A stretch of 28,963 nt of DNA from Bryobacteraceae bacterium (lineage in GTDB: Bacteria; Acidobacteriota; Terriglobia; Bryobacterales; Bryobacteraceae). Both the position numbers and the translations under genes were made by a program. Positions 1-8,927 of this stretch are shown piece after piece (the stretch's first letter is position 1; each line of letters starts with the position of its first letter). Under the pieces are notes generated by a model. That model searched no databases. It had not been told where the DNA came from and was given only the letters and a program-made list of their open reading frames with translations. The DNA is taken from contig JANXXV010000454.1 of assembly GCA_025350445.1 (NCBI GenBank), positions 1 to 28,963 of the forward strand. The letters are read 5' to 3'.

Positions 1-1362
1 GATCTCGCCGGCTTCGGCCTGTTAGGACTGCGGTCGCTGATCGCCGCCGAGGCCGCGCCGCCCAGTCTGTTAGCCCCTAAACAGCCGCACTTCGAACCAA
101 CGGTGAAGCGCATCATCTTCCTGTTCATGCACGGCGGCCCATCCAGCATCGACACCTTCGATCCCAAGCCGCGTCTCGACCACGACAACGGCAAACCCGT
201 CCCCTTCAAGCGCGGCCTAACGTTTGGCGAAGACGCCGTCCGCGGCCTGATGAAATCCCCCTGGGCCTTCAAGCAACACGGCCAAAGCGGAATTCCCGTC
301 AGCGAATTATTTCCCAACGTTGCCACTTGTGTAGACGATCTCTGCATCATCCGCTCCATGGTGGGCGATGGCGTGGACCACGGCGCCGCGCTGCTCCAAC
401 TGCACACCGGCATGTTTCAGTTCAAGCGGCCCAGCATGGGCAGTTGGGTTCTCTACGGCCTGGGGACCGAAAATCAAAACCTGCCCGGCTTCATCACCAT
501 CAAGCCTTCTCTGGGACACGGCGGCCAGAACAATTGGAGTTCCAGTTTCCTGCCCGGCGAATACCAGGGAACGGCCATCGGCAATTCCGGCATGAAGGTT
601 TCCGAAGTGGAAAAGGAGCCCGTCCCGTATTTGGTCTCGAAAGGCCTGCCGCCGGACCAACAACGTTATGAGCTGGATATGTTGCAGAAGATGAACCGCC
701 GCCACGCCGAGCTAAACGATCACGATCCCGATCTCGAGGCCCGCATCGGAGCCCTCGAACTAGCCTTCCGCATGCAGATCAAAGCACCCGAAGCCTTCGA
801 GGTAGACAAGGAATCCGAAGCCACCAAGAAGCTCTACGGCCTGGACAATGAAATTACAAAGGACTTCGGCTGGCAGTGCCTTCTAGCCCGCCGTCTCTCC
901 GAACGCGGCGTCCGGTTCGTGCAATGCTCCCACAGCTACAAATGGGATCAGCACGTCGACCTCTTCAAGCTGCATACCAGGAACGCAGCGGAAGTAGACA
1001 AGCCCATCGCCGGCCTGTTGAAGGATTTGAAAGCGCGCGGCCAGCTCAAAGACACACTGGTCATCTGGGGCGGGGAATTCGGCCGGACACCCTGGGCGCA
1101 AGGCACGGACGGGCGCGATCACAATCCCTACGGCTACACTATCTGGATGGCCGGAGCAGGCGTGAAACCCGGCTTCATCTACGGCGCAACCGACGAATTC
1201 GGCTACCACGCCGTTGAGAACCGCATGCACATTCACGATCTGCACGCCACCGTTCTGCACATGTTAGGGCTCGATCATCTGAAGCTGACTTATAAGTATG
1301 CGGGCCGCGACTTCCGCCTCACCGATGTAGCCGGAACCGTAGCCCCGGGGATCTTCGCCTGA
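1..1362 (+). CDS. DUF1501 domain protein (5' end outside window)
   Basis: The reading frame is open from base 1, and the residues before the GTG at 103 (a GFGLLGLRSL-type stretch, then an APKQPHF linker) look like the end of a twin-arginine signal region. The gene therefore starts upstream of the window rather than at 103. Family hallmarks visible are FLFMHGGPSSIDTFDPKP near the mature N-terminus and GEFGRTPW followed by GRDHNPYGYT in the C-terminal third, the usual pattern of DUF1501, an alkaline-phosphatase/sulfatase-like fold. The biochemical activity of this family is not established. The stop is one base from the start of the next gene, a haem-containing DUF1549/DUF1553 protein; this pairing is common in Planctomycetes and Acidobacteria and suggests the two act together, probably outside the cytoplasm. 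The family call is firm and the function is unknown. Confidence 0.9.
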   Translation, partial: DLAGFGLLGLRSLIAAEAAPPSLLAPKQPHFEPTVKRIIFLFMHGGPSSIDTFDPKPRLDHDNGKPVPFKRGLTFGEDAVRGLMKSPWAFKQHGQSGIPVSELFPNVATCVDDLCIIRSMVGDGVDHGAALLQLHTGMFQFKRPSMGSWVLYGLGTENQNLPGFITIKPSLGHGGQNNWSSSFLPGEYQGTAIGNSGMKVSEVEKEPVPYLVSKGLPPDQQRYELDMLQKMNRRHAELNDHDPDLEARIGALELAFRMQIKAPEAFEVDKESEATKKLYGLDNEITKDFGWQCLLARRLSERGVRFVQCSHSYKWDQHVDLFKLHTRNAAEVDKPIAGLLKDLKARGQLKDTLVIWGGEFGRTPWAQGTDGRDHNPYGYTIWMAGAGVKPGFIYGATDEFGYHAVENRMHIHDLHATVLHMLGLDHLKLTYKYAGRDFRLTDVAGTVAPGIFA

Positions 1363-1363
1363 T

Positions 1364-3979
1364 ATGAAATTCGCCATCGCCATCCTAGCCGCCGCTCCAC
1401 TTTTTGCGCAAACGCCGGATCAGGAGTTCTTCGAAAAGAAAGTGCGCCCCATTTTCGTAGCGAATTGCTACACCTGTCACAGTCAGAAAATGCAGATGGG
1501 TGGCGTGAACTTATCCACCGGCGCCGGCGCAGTTCCGGATATCGTCTACCAAGCCCTCTCCTATTCGGCCAAGATAAAGATGCCCCCGTCCGGTAAACTT
1601 CCGGCCGATGACATAGCCACCGTGAAAGCATGGATAGACATGGGCGGCGTATGGCCGGCCGCCGCCAACACCACATCAGCCAAGAGCCCGATATCACCGG
1701 AGGCCCGTAAACATTGGTCCTTCCAGCCCATCAAAGACTACCAGCCGCCTCCAGTGAAGCGCGAAGCCTGGGTCAAGAGCCCGCTGGATCGTTTCATTCT
1801 AGCCAAGCTGGAAGAGAAAGGCCTCCAACCAGCCGCGCCTGCATCGAAGCTCACCCTCCTGCGCCGGGCCACTTACGACCTGACCGGTCTGCCCCCAACC
1901 ATGCAGCAGATCGACGCATTTCTAGCCGATAAATCTCCCGATGCCTTTGCCGAAGTTGTGGACCGTCTGCTCGCCTCGCCGAAGTATGGCGAACGCTGGG
2001 GACGCAACTGGCTGGACGTAGCCCGCTTCGCCGAATCCACCGGCATGGACGAAGACAACGCCTATCCCCACGCCTGGCGCTACCGCGATTACGTGGTCGA
2101 TGCCTTCAATCGGGACATGCCCTACGACCGCTTCGTCACCGAACAGATCGCCGGCGATCTAATCCCCACGGACGATCCGAAACTCCGCCGGCGCGGTCTG
2201 GTAGCCACCGGCTTTCTCGCCCTTGGACCCAGGCCTCTAGCGCAACAGGATCGTCTGCAAATGCTTTACGACGTAGTGGACGAACAGATCGACACCACCT
2301 CGAAAGCATTCCTCGGCCTCACTGTCTCCTGCGCGCGATGCCACGATCATAAGTTCGATCCCATCCTCACCAAAGACTATTACTCGCTGGCCTCCGTCTT
2401 CGCCAGCACCACCGCGTTCCGCAATCAGGGACGCCCCGGCTCCATCTCCTACATGTGGTACGCGCCGCTCGACCCAGCGGCTTACGATCGGTATCAGTCG
2501 CATCGCGCCACCATGCTAGGCAAGCAACTGGAAATGGAGGACGCTCTTTCCGAAGATCTCGGGCGCGAGAACGCCGCGCTCCGTCCCAGGATCGCTGAGT
2601 TTCTAACAGCCGCCTGGAAGGTAAAGTTCCAGGGCGCATCGCCAGACAAGGCAATCGGCAAATGGGTATCGTGGTTACAATCAGGCGCGCCGTATCTGAA
2701 GGAGTGGTTCGAAGCGAACGAAGCCAACATCGCGGAAGTATCCCGCAAGTATCAGGACGCTTACATAAAGACCGCCGAAAAATGGGATAGCTCTCTCGAA
2801 AAATGGCGCGGGCACTTCGCCAAGGACGCGCTCCAGGGCCGCGATGTCCCGGCGCGCCCCAAGTTCGAAGCGGAAAACGATCCCTTCTTTGAAGCAGCCA
2901 CTTTCCACGGCGGCCCCATGGAGTTGCCCGATAGCCCGCGCCTCGTAGTCCTGCGCAAAGAATTCGAGAAACTCGAAAAGTCGCTCCCCGAAGCACCCGC
3001 CATGGCCAGCGCCGTCAACGACGGAATTCCGGTCGATCAGAAAGTCTTCGTCCGCGGAGACTATCACAACCCCGGCGAACCCGTGGCCAAACAGTTCCCC
3101 ATCGTGCTGGCGGGCGAATCGCAGCCGCCCGTTAAGCAAGGCAGCGGCCGGCTCGAAATGGCCCAATGGCTAACCTCGCCGGACAACCCCCTGACGGCCC
3201 GCGTGATGGTCAACCGCATCTGGCAATGGCACTTCGGCGAAGCACTGATGCGCACGCCGAACAACTGGGGCAAGATGGGCGAGAAGCCCACTCACCCAGA
3301 ACTCCTCGATTACCTCGCGAAGCAGTTCGTCGCGGGCGGCTGGTCCATCAAAGCGATGCACCGCCAAATCATGCTCTCCAGCACCTATCAAATGAGCAGC
3401 AAGGCCTCAAAGGAAGACCCGCCCAATCGCCTCTGGACCCGCTTTAACAGAACGCGTATGTCAGTCGAGGAAATTCGCGACAGCCTGCTGGCGATCGATG
3501 GCTCACTGGATCCAACCATGGGCGGCAACACCGCGGCCCCGGGAAAATCGAAAAAGTCCAAGACCGATCCGGACGCCATGAAACGCAGAACGCTCTACAT
3601 CCCGGTCAATCGAGGCAGCATCCCCAACCTGCTGGCGACCTTTGACTTCGGAGATGCCACAACTTCCAACGAAGGCCGCCCCCGCACGAACGTAGCGCCC
3701 CAGGCGCTCTTCATGATGAACAGCAGCTTCGTAATCGCCAGATCCCAAGGCTTCTCTAAAAAGCTCTTGGACGACGATAAACGAACCGATGCGGAACGCA
3801 TCGAGCAAGCATACTTAATAGCGCTAACCAGAAGGCCGGACCCGGCGGAAGTAGACAACGCCCTAACCTACCTGGCCAACATGGAAAAGAAAGTAGCCAC
3901 CCCGGAGGCCCATCGGATTGCCTGGGAAAGCTTCTGCCACGTCCTACTATCCTCAAACGAGTTCCTCTACCTGAACTAG
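1364..3979 (+). CDS. Cytochrome c-containing DUF1549/DUF1553 protein (PSD1 type)
   Basis: An 871-residue protein of typical length for the family. Residues 1-16 form a signal peptide (hydrophobic run ending APLFAQ), so it is exported. A planctomycete-type cytochrome c domain follows, with a CYTCH haem site (C35, C38, H39) and a downstream MPPSGKLP segment whose methionine could be the distal haem ligand. The DUF1549 domain covers about 118-330 and ends in a second CxxCH (C323, C326, H327; SCARCHDHKFDP). A low-similarity linker follows, then DUF1553 from about 593 to 860 (MVNRIWQWHFG, LSSTYQMSS). ATG 1364 is the only sensible start because it puts the signal peptide at the N-terminus and leaves one base after the upstream stop. 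A redox or electron-transfer role at an extracytoplasmic enzyme is inferred; the substrate is unknown. Confidence 0.92.
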   Translation: MKFAIAILAAAPLFAQTPDQEFFEKKVRPIFVANCYTCHSQKMQMGGVNLSTGAGAVPDIVYQALSYSAKIKMPPSGKLPADDIATVKAWIDMGGVWPAAANTTSAKSPISPEARKHWSFQPIKDYQPPPVKREAWVKSPLDRFILAKLEEKGLQPAAPASKLTLLRRATYDLTGLPPTMQQIDAFLADKSPDAFAEVVDRLLASPKYGERWGRNWLDVARFAESTGMDEDNAYPHAWRYRDYVVDAFNRDMPYDRFVTEQIAGDLIPTDDPKLRRRGLVATGFLALGPRPLAQQDRLQMLYDVVDEQIDTTSKAFLGLTVSCARCHDHKFDPILTKDYYSLASVFASTTAFRNQGRPGSISYMWYAPLDPAAYDRYQSHRATMLGKQLEMEDALSEDLGRENAALRPRIAEFLTAAWKVKFQGASPDKAIGKWVSWLQSGAPYLKEWFEANEANIAEVSRKYQDAYIKTAEKWDSSLEKWRGHFAKDALQGRDVPARPKFEAENDPFFEAATFHGGPMELPDSPRLVVLRKEFEKLEKSLPEAPAMASAVNDGIPVDQKVFVRGDYHNPGEPVAKQFPIVLAGESQPPVKQGSGRLEMAQWLTSPDNPLTARVMVNRIWQWHFGEALMRTPNNWGKMGEKPTHPELLDYLAKQFVAGGWSIKAMHRQIMLSSTYQMSSKASKEDPPNRLWTRFNRTRMSVEEIRDSLLAIDGSLDPTMGGNTAAPGKSKKSKTDPDAMKRRTLYIPVNRGSIPNLLATFDFGDATTSNEGRPRTNVAPQALFMMNSSFVIARSQGFSKKLLDDDKRTDAERIEQAYLIALTRRPDPAEVDNALTYLANMEKKVATPEAHRIAWESFCHVLLSSNEFLYLN

Positions 3980-3990
3980 AACCCAGGAGG

Positions 3991-4028
3991 GCGGGCCCCC
4001 AGGCCCGCGCGCGACCCCCTGGTCGCGC
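3991..4028. repeat. Twin-hairpin palindromic element (REP-like)
   Basis: Two perfect hairpins lie back to back. The first is GCGGGCC (3991-3997), loop CCCA, GGCCCGC (4002-4008). The second is GCGCGACC (4009-4016), loop CCCT, GGTCGCGC (4021-4028). No T-run follows, so it is not a classical intrinsic terminator, although it sits between the DUF1553 gene and the LacI gene. The two loops share a C-rich NCCC core, which suggests a dispersed palindromic unit. A related hairpin occurs at 26062-26078. Confidence 0.6.
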
Positions 4029-4037
4029 CACAAGTGT

Positions 4038-4043
4038 CATAAT
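4038..4043 (+). promoter_or_regulatory. Candidate -10 box giving a leaderless lacI-type transcript
   Basis: CATAAT matches five of six consensus -10 bases and ends six bases before ATG 4050, so initiation at the usual distance would fall on the A of the start codon. There is no Shine-Dalgarno sequence in front of this ATG. No convincing -35 box is present: the expected position lies inside the second hairpin of the upstream repeat. Confidence 0.35.
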
Positions 4044-4049
4044 CCCCTG

Positions 4050-5063
4050 ATGGCAGTCCGTTTGAAGGACATCGCGCGCGAACTCGGTGTGTCGGTAGTG
4101 ACGGTGTCCAAAGTTCTCCGGGACCACCCGGACATCAGCGCCGAAACGAAAACCCGCATACTCCAGCGGATGAAGGAACTGGACTACCGCCCAAACCTGG
4201 CAGCCCGGGCGCTAGTCACGGGCCGCACCCATGTAATAGGGCTGGTAGTCCCTGACTTGGTGCAGCCGTTCTTCGCGTTGATAGCCAGCGGCCTGTCCCG
4301 AGCCCTTAGAAAAAACGGCTACAACCTGGTGATCTCCTCCTCCGAAGAAGACCCGGACTTCGAGCAGAAGGAAATCGACCAGTTGCTTAGCCGAAACGTG
4401 GACGCCCTGGTGGTAGCCTCCGCCCAGAGGACCGAAGAAAGCTTTCGCCGGATAGCGGACCAGCAAACGCCCTACGTTCTCGTAGACAGACGCTTCGCTG
4501 GCCTGCCTGCCAACTTCGTCGGCATGGACGACGAATCGCTAGGCCGAATGGGCACGGGCCATTTGGCCGCCGTGGGCTGCCGGCGTATTGCGCACATCTG
4601 CGGACCTATGGTGAGCACCGCCCTCGGAAGAGTGGCCGGATACCGCCGCGCCCTCAGTGATTGTGGAATGCGCCCCGAGGCAGAGTATCTGATCGCGTTG
4701 AACCAAGGCGAAGAGGCGAACGAAAAGAGCGGCCATGAAGCCATGCGCAAACTGCTTAGCCTGATACCGCTGCCGGACGGCGTCTTCTGTTATAACGACT
4801 CAACGGCAATGGGTGCGATGCAGGCGATCCTCGAAGCCGGACTCAGCATCCCGCAAGACATCGCCCTCGTGGGATGCGGCAATGCGCACTACGCCGAGTT
4901 CCTGAAGGTCCCGCTGACCAGCGTGGATCAGGTGAGTGAACAGATCGGCGGGCGGGCGGCGGACCTGGTGCTCTCTGTCATCCAGGCTAAGGGCTCCGAA
5001 CCGCCCAAGTCGGTGCTTCTGGAGCCGGGACTGGTAGTCCGGGCATCCAGCCGCCGGGTTTAG
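4050..5063 (+). CDS. LacI/GalR-family transcriptional regulator
   Basis: A 337-residue protein of standard family length. Residues 4-50 are the LacI helix-turn-helix and hinge (RLKDIARELGVSVVTVSKVL, then YRPNLAARAL), and the periplasmic-binding-protein-like effector domain begins at about 62 (HVIGLVVPDLVQPFF). Such regulators usually sense a sugar or sugar-derived ligand and bind a palindromic operator. It follows the DUF1501/DUF1549 pair on the same strand after 70 bases holding a twin-hairpin element, so it could control those genes or be an independent unit; nothing in the sequence decides this. ATG 4050 has no ribosome-binding site but sits just after a -10-like CATAAT. The effector and target genes are unknown. 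Confidence 0.95.
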   Translation: MAVRLKDIARELGVSVVTVSKVLRDHPDISAETKTRILQRMKELDYRPNLAARALVTGRTHVIGLVVPDLVQPFFALIASGLSRALRKNGYNLVISSSEEDPDFEQKEIDQLLSRNVDALVVASAQRTEESFRRIADQQTPYVLVDRRFAGLPANFVGMDDESLGRMGTGHLAAVGCRRIAHICGPMVSTALGRVAGYRRALSDCGMRPEAEYLIALNQGEEANEKSGHEAMRKLLSLIPLPDGVFCYNDSTAMGAMQAILEAGLSIPQDIALVGCGNAHYAEFLKVPLTSVDQVSEQIGGRAADLVLSVIQAKGSEPPKSVLLEPGLVVRASSRRV

Positions 5064-5078
5064 TAAGACGCACAGGAA

Positions 5079-5222
5079 GTGAAAATTGCTGTACCCGGAG
5101 CGGTACTGATACTCACCGCGGCAGCGCGGCTGCCGGCGCAAGAAGTGCCCGCGGCCAACGCGGCCGGCAGATTAGCCGCCGCCGCGGCGCCTCACCTTCG
5201 ACTTAGCCGCGTGATGACGGGC
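5079..5222 (+). pseudogene. Possible truncated start of a secreted-protein gene
   Basis: A GTG at 5079, close behind AGGA, opens a frame whose first about 21 residues look like a signal peptide (hydrophobic core AVLILTAAA, then RLPAQ). After some 45 residues the frame loses protein-like character, enters the inverted repeat at 5220-5296 and then runs antisense through the response-regulator gene. This is either the remnant of a gene cut down by deletion or a chance open frame. I have no family for it, and the end coordinate is only where coding character fades. Confidence 0.2.
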
Positions 5223-5296
5223 TCCCGCCACCGGGCTTGCAAAATCTCCGGGCCGCTGTCCAAGCGCCTGACGGACGAAGCCCAGCTTCGGGAGCC
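5220..5296. terminator. Long interrupted palindrome between convergent genes
   Basis: Outer arms GGCTCCCG (5220-5227) and CGGGAGCC (5289-5296) are perfectly complementary, and nested arms GGGCTT (5233-5238) and AAGCCC (5278-5283) pair inside them, separated by matching five-base internal loops. It sits between the LacI gene (ending 5063, plus) and the response regulator (ending 5334, minus), where a bidirectional terminator would be expected. It lacks a T-tract on either side, so a structural repeat is the main alternative. Confidence 0.45.
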
Positions 5297-5333
5297 GGGT
5301 TGCTGTCTTGATACTGTTCCCTCTTGTCGAGCC

Positions 5334-5984
5334 CTAAGAGATAACGCCTTTTCGGACCGCGTACAGAATCAGCTCCGGCGTACCATGCAGATTCAGTTTC
5401 TGCAAAATATTACTGCGATGAGTCTCCACCGTGTAGAGACTCAAATTCAACCTTGTAGCTGTCTCTTTGTTCGACTTCCCCTCAGCCAGAAGCTGCAGGA
5501 CTTCCCGCTCCCGCGCCGTCAGCAGCTCGTAGCTATCTTCTACGCCGCGCTGCTGCAATTGACGCATGTAGTCTTCCACCATCATCTTGCTGATGGCCGG
5601 GCTGAAGAACGCCTTGCCGTCGTGAACCGCGAGGATCGCATTGATCAGATCCGCTTCCGGTGAGTCCTTCAACAAGTAGCCGCGCGCACCGGACTTCAAC
5701 GCGCGCAGTACGTAACTTTCGTCGGAGTGCATGCTCAGAATCACCACCGCCGTGTCCGGCCGCTTCGCAGTGATTTGGCGCGTAGCTTCAATTCCATTCA
5801 GATTCGGCATAGCGATGTCGATCACCGCGACGTCCGGAGAATGCGATTCGGCAAGGTCGATGGCCTGGCGTCCGTCGCCAGCCTCCGCCACCACTTGAAA
5901 TCCGGGCTGCCGCTCCAGAAGAACCCGCAGGCCGGATCGCATCACCGTATGGTCGTCCGCCAATAGTATCCGGATCGGTTTCAT
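5334..5984 (-). CDS. NarL/FixJ-type response regulator
   Basis: Taking the ATG at 5984 gives 216 residues beginning MKPIRILLADDH; the longer frame from 6017 would overlap the kinase gene and adds 11 residues foreign to the family. The receiver domain spans about 3-118 with acidic pair D10-D11, phospho-acceptor D56 (VAVIDIAMPN), S84 and K106 (YLLKDS). A LuxR-type helix-turn-helix follows at about 152-212 (LTAREREVLQLLAEGKSNKE, then TVETHRSNILQKL). All key residues are intact, so it should be a phosphorylation-controlled DNA-binding regulator. The kinase stop and this start are separated by one base (TAA G ATG on the minus strand), implying translational coupling and making that kinase its partner. 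Target genes are unknown; the divergent sulfatase is the nearest candidate. Confidence 0.95.
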   Translation of the reverse strand: MKPIRILLADDHTVMRSGLRVLLERQPGFQVVAEAGDGRQAIDLAESHSPDVAVIDIAMPNLNGIEATRQITAKRPDTAVVILSMHSDESYVLRALKSGARGYLLKDSPEADLINAILAVHDGKAFFSPAISKMMVEDYMRQLQQRGVEDSYELLTAREREVLQLLAEGKSNKETATRLNLSLYTVETHRSNILQKLNLHGTPELILYAVRKGVIS

Positions 5985-5985
5985 C

Positions 5986-7296
5986 TTACGCGCGCTCCAG
6001 AGGAAGTGAGACGGCAATCAGCGTTCCCCGCCCCGGCGCTGAATCGAGCTCGAAGCTGCCGCCCAGATGCGTCACCCGCTCCTCCATTCCCAATAGCCCC
6101 AAGCCCCGGTGCAGGTCGGGCTGAAAGCCGTTGCCGTCATCTTGTATCGATAGCATCAAGTGCTCTTCCCCCTGCCGCACGATAATCCTCACCGTCTTTG
6201 CCCGGGCATGCCGCGCACAGTTGTTAAGCGCCTCCTGCACCACGCGGTAGACGCAGGTCTTGTACTGCTCCGGCAGATCGTCGGACACGCCTTCCACCGC
6301 CACGTCCACCTGCATTCCAGTGCGTTTCGAGGCTTCGCGCGCCTGCCACTGCAGCGCCGGAACCAGACCCAGATCGTCCAGCATACTGGGACGCAGCAGC
6401 AGCGTGATGTTTCGAACCACGCCCACGGTGTTCTCCGCCAGTTTGCGGATTCCTTCTACATGCGGCTTCAGCTCTGCGCCGGCCGAAGCCGGGATGGCCG
6501 CCGATAAATTGCTCAAACCAACCAACACCGCGGAAAGCGACTGGCCCACTTCGTCATGCAGCTCCCGCGAGATCGAACGCCGTTCGGTTTCCTGCGCCTC
6601 CACCAATCGCGCCGACAGATCTTTCAACTCGCTTCGCGACCGGACGGATTCCCGCTCCAACCCAAGAATCTTGCGAATGCTGAAAGCAGCCAGCACCAAG
6701 CCCAATCCCAGCGTCACGAACACAGTACTTCCCAGGCGCACTTGAAACTGCGTGAACAGGCTGGCGACCTGTGCGCTTCCGCTATCCAACTGCCGTTCGT
6801 TTACGCCTGCGATCTGGTCCGCAATACTCAACATAGCCAGGCGGCGCGGCAGCACTTCATCACGAAGAAACTCGAAGCCAAGCCCGCGCCGCTGCTCCAC
6901 GTTCCACCGCAGTGCGGGTTCCAGCACGCGCCAATAGTCCCCGAGTTCCCGTTCCAGCGTTCGGTATGGCCGCCTTTCGTCCTCACGCAACATTTCGGAA
7001 TAGGATTGCAGCGCGGCGTCCATGTCCTGCCGCGTTTTCTCCAGACTGCCGCGGTGCCTGGCCGCATTCCGCGGCTCCGGCTCCAGGATATAGTCGCGCA
7101 CATACGTGCCGGAAAGATACACATCGGACCGGATCTGATTCAACAGCCGGTTGCGATTCAGAAAGTCGCGGCGGATGGCGTCGTTGCGCCGCTGGATCTC
7201 GCGGAGCAACCGCATGGCGTCAATGCCGGCGAAGGCCATCAGCACCAGCAGGCCGCCAAAACCGGCGATCAGGATAAATCGGGAGTTCCGCAACAT
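5986..7296 (-). CDS. Membrane sensor histidine kinase, HisKA_3 (NarX/DesK-like) class
   Basis: A 436-residue protein with TM1 at about 6-28 and TM2 at about 190-208 flanking an about 160-residue, mainly helical extracytoplasmic region that resembles a four-helix-bundle (CHASE3 or 4HB type) sensor. A signalling helix leads to the HisKA_3 dimerisation domain with phospho-acceptor H247 ([10 protein letters not shown]). The HATPase_c domain shows an N-box (QEALNN, N358/N359), a G1 box (DDGNG, 386-390) and a G2 box (GLGLLGM). All catalytic elements are intact. ATG 7296 is preceded by GAGGGG four bases upstream on the minus strand. It is translated just before the response regulator as one operon. 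The signal sensed is unknown; the helical sensor suggests a small ligand or an envelope state. Confidence 0.94.
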   Translation of the reverse strand: MLRNSRFILIAGFGGLLVLMAFAGIDAMRLLREIQRRNDAIRRDFLNRNRLLNQIRSDVYLSGTYVRDYILEPEPRNAARHRGSLEKTRQDMDAALQSYSEMLREDERRPYRTLERELGDYWRVLEPALRWNVEQRRGLGFEFLRDEVLPRRLAMLSIADQIAGVNERQLDSGSAQVASLFTQFQVRLGSTVFVTLGLGLVLAAFSIRKILGLERESVRSRSELKDLSARLVEAQETERRSISRELHDEVGQSLSAVLVGLSNLSAAIPASAGAELKPHVEGIRKLAENTVGVVRNITLLLRPSMLDDLGLVPALQWQAREASKRTGMQVDVAVEGVSDDLPEQYKTCVYRVVQEALNNCARHARAKTVRIIVRQGEEHLMLSIQDDGNGFQPDLHRGLGLLGMEERVTHLGGSFELDSAPGRGTLIAVSLPLERA

Positions 7297-7319
7297 CCAG
7301 CCCCTCTATCCTATGTCGT

Positions 7320-8870
7320 ATGATGCGGAACATGGACAGGCGCACATTTCTCGGCGGTCTCTTGGGAGTTGCAACAACAACAAACGGCGCCCAGCGGCGT
7401 CCTCCGAACATCCTTCTCGTCTTCTCCGACGATCACGCGTTCCAAGCGATCTCAGCCTATGGGCGCGGCCTGAACCATACGCCGAACATCGACCGCATAG
7501 GGCGCGAAGGCATGCGCTTCGACAACTGCCTGGTGACCAATTCCATCTGCGCCCCCAGCCGCGCCGTGGTGCTCACGGGCAAGTATAGTCACTTGAATGG
7601 ATTGCTCGACAACCGGCAAACTTTCAACGGCGCGCAGCAAACCATGCCCAAGCTGCTGCAATCCGCCGGCTACCAAACCGCCATCATTGGCAAGTGGCAT
7701 CTGAAGTCGGACCCCACCGGTTTCGACCATTGGGAAGTGCTGCCCGGCCAGGGCAATTACTACAACCCCGACTTCCTTACCCCGGCCGGCAAGCACCGGC
7801 GCGAAGGATATGTCACCGATCTGATCACCGATCTTTCGCTCGATTGGCTGAAGACCGGGCGCGATCCGGCGAAGCCGTTCCTGCTGATGTGCCAGCACAA
7901 AGCGCCACATCGCAACTGGATGCCTGCGCCGGAGAAACTCGAGCTGTATGAAGACGTGAAGTTCCCGGAACCGCCCAACCTGTTCGACGATTACGAACAC
8001 CGCGCCTCGCCAGCCCACCAGCAGGAGATGGAGATCGGCCGTCACATGACGCCGATGGCCGATTTGAAGATCGTGCCACCCGGGGGCGCGGCGGACTCGC
8101 CTGACTACCAGCATTATCTCGCCGAGTACAACCGCATGAACGCTGAGCAGAAGCGCATGTGGGATGCCTCCTACCGGCCCCGCAACGAAGCGTTCTTCAA
8201 GGCCAATCCTCAAGGCAAGGACCTGGTTCGCTGGAAGTATCAACGCTACATGCAGGATTATCTGCGCTGCATCGCCAGCGTGGACGACAGCGTAGGCCGC
8301 CTGCTGCGTCATTTGGACGCGGCGAATCTGGCGGACAACACCATCGTCATCTACGCTTCCGACCAGGGCTTCTACCTGGGTGAGCATGGCTGGTTCGATA
8401 AGCGATGGATGTACGAGGAGTCGATCCGCACGCCGCTGCTGATCCGTTGGCCCGGAGTCGCCGCGCCTGGATCGGTAAGCGCGAAAATGACGGCGAACCT
8501 CGACTTTCCCGAAACGTTTCTGGAAGCAGCGGGCGTGCCGGCGCCATCCGATATGCAAGGCAGATCCATGGTGCCGCTACTGCGCGGACAAACTCCCGCC
8601 GATTGGCGCAAATCGTTCTACTATCACTATTACGAGAAGGCCGAACACAATGTGGCCCGTCACTACGGCGTGCGGACTGACCGTTACACGTTGATTCACT
8701 TCTACCAGTCGAACGAGTGGGAGCTATTCGATCGTCAGAACGACCCGCGGCAGATGCGCAGCGTTTACACGGACGCGGGCTACGCGACGGTCGTGGCGGA
8801 GTTGAAAACTGAACTGGCCCGCTTGCGGAAGGAGTTGAAGGTGCCGGATAAAGACCCGGACATGCAATAG
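7320..8870 (+). CDS. Secreted sulfatase (family S1)
   Basis: A 516-residue hydrolase. The N-terminus carries a twin-arginine signal ([12 protein letters not shown]), so folded export is likely. The sulfatase signature CAPSR has C77 as the residue converted to formylglycine, followed by [11 protein letters not shown]. Metal-binding D37-D38 (FSDDH), GKWHLK and the later [20 protein letters not shown] segment are all present, so the active site looks complete. Overall layout resembles the glucosamine-6-sulfatase/mucin-desulfating group, but the sulfated substrate cannot be told from sequence. No formylglycine-generating enzyme or second carbohydrate enzyme is in the window, so maturation depends on a gene elsewhere. 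Three in-frame ATGs occur at the start (7320, 7323, 7332); all keep the twin-arginine motif and none has a clear ribosome-binding site. The gene starts 23 bases from the divergent kinase gene. Confidence 0.93.
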   Translation: MMRNMDRRTFLGGLLGVATTTNGAQRRPPNILLVFSDDHAFQAISAYGRGLNHTPNIDRIGREGMRFDNCLVTNSICAPSRAVVLTGKYSHLNGLLDNRQTFNGAQQTMPKLLQSAGYQTAIIGKWHLKSDPTGFDHWEVLPGQGNYYNPDFLTPAGKHRREGYVTDLITDLSLDWLKTGRDPAKPFLLMCQHKAPHRNWMPAPEKLELYEDVKFPEPPNLFDDYEHRASPAHQQEMEIGRHMTPMADLKIVPPGGAADSPDYQHYLAEYNRMNAEQKRMWDASYRPRNEAFFKANPQGKDLVRWKYQRYMQDYLRCIASVDDSVGRLLRHLDAANLADNTIVIYASDQGFYLGEHGWFDKRWMYEESIRTPLLIRWPGVAAPGSVSAKMTANLDFPETFLEAAGVPAPSDMQGRSMVPLLRGQTPADWRKSFYYHYYEKAEHNVARHYGVRTDRYTLIHFYQSNEWELFDRQNDPRQMRSVYTDAGYATVVAELKTELARLRKELKVPDKDPDMQ

Positions 8871-8927
8871 TGCGCGGAACCTTCTAAACGAAATCAGGCC
8901 GGGGCTCGTCAACTCTATGCGAAGCCT

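Noticed and set aside
5223..5663. Downstream part of the plus-strand frame that begins at GTG 5079
   Set aside because: It runs antisense through the well-supported response-regulator gene, and its composition there mirrors that gene; only the first about 48 codons were kept as a low-confidence remnant.
5985..6017. Eleven-residue N-terminal extension of the response regulator
   Set aside because: It overlaps the kinase gene and precedes the family-standard MKPIRILLADDH start.
6556..7323. Plus-strand frame of about 255 codons opposite the histidine kinase
   Set aside because: High Q/H/P content typical of the antisense of GC-rich genes, no domain, and the kinase on the other strand has every catalytic motif.
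7452..8558. Minus-strand frame of about 368 codons opposite the sulfatase
   Set aside because: Composition rich in V, H, R and G without any motif; it is a shadow of the sulfatase's codon bias.
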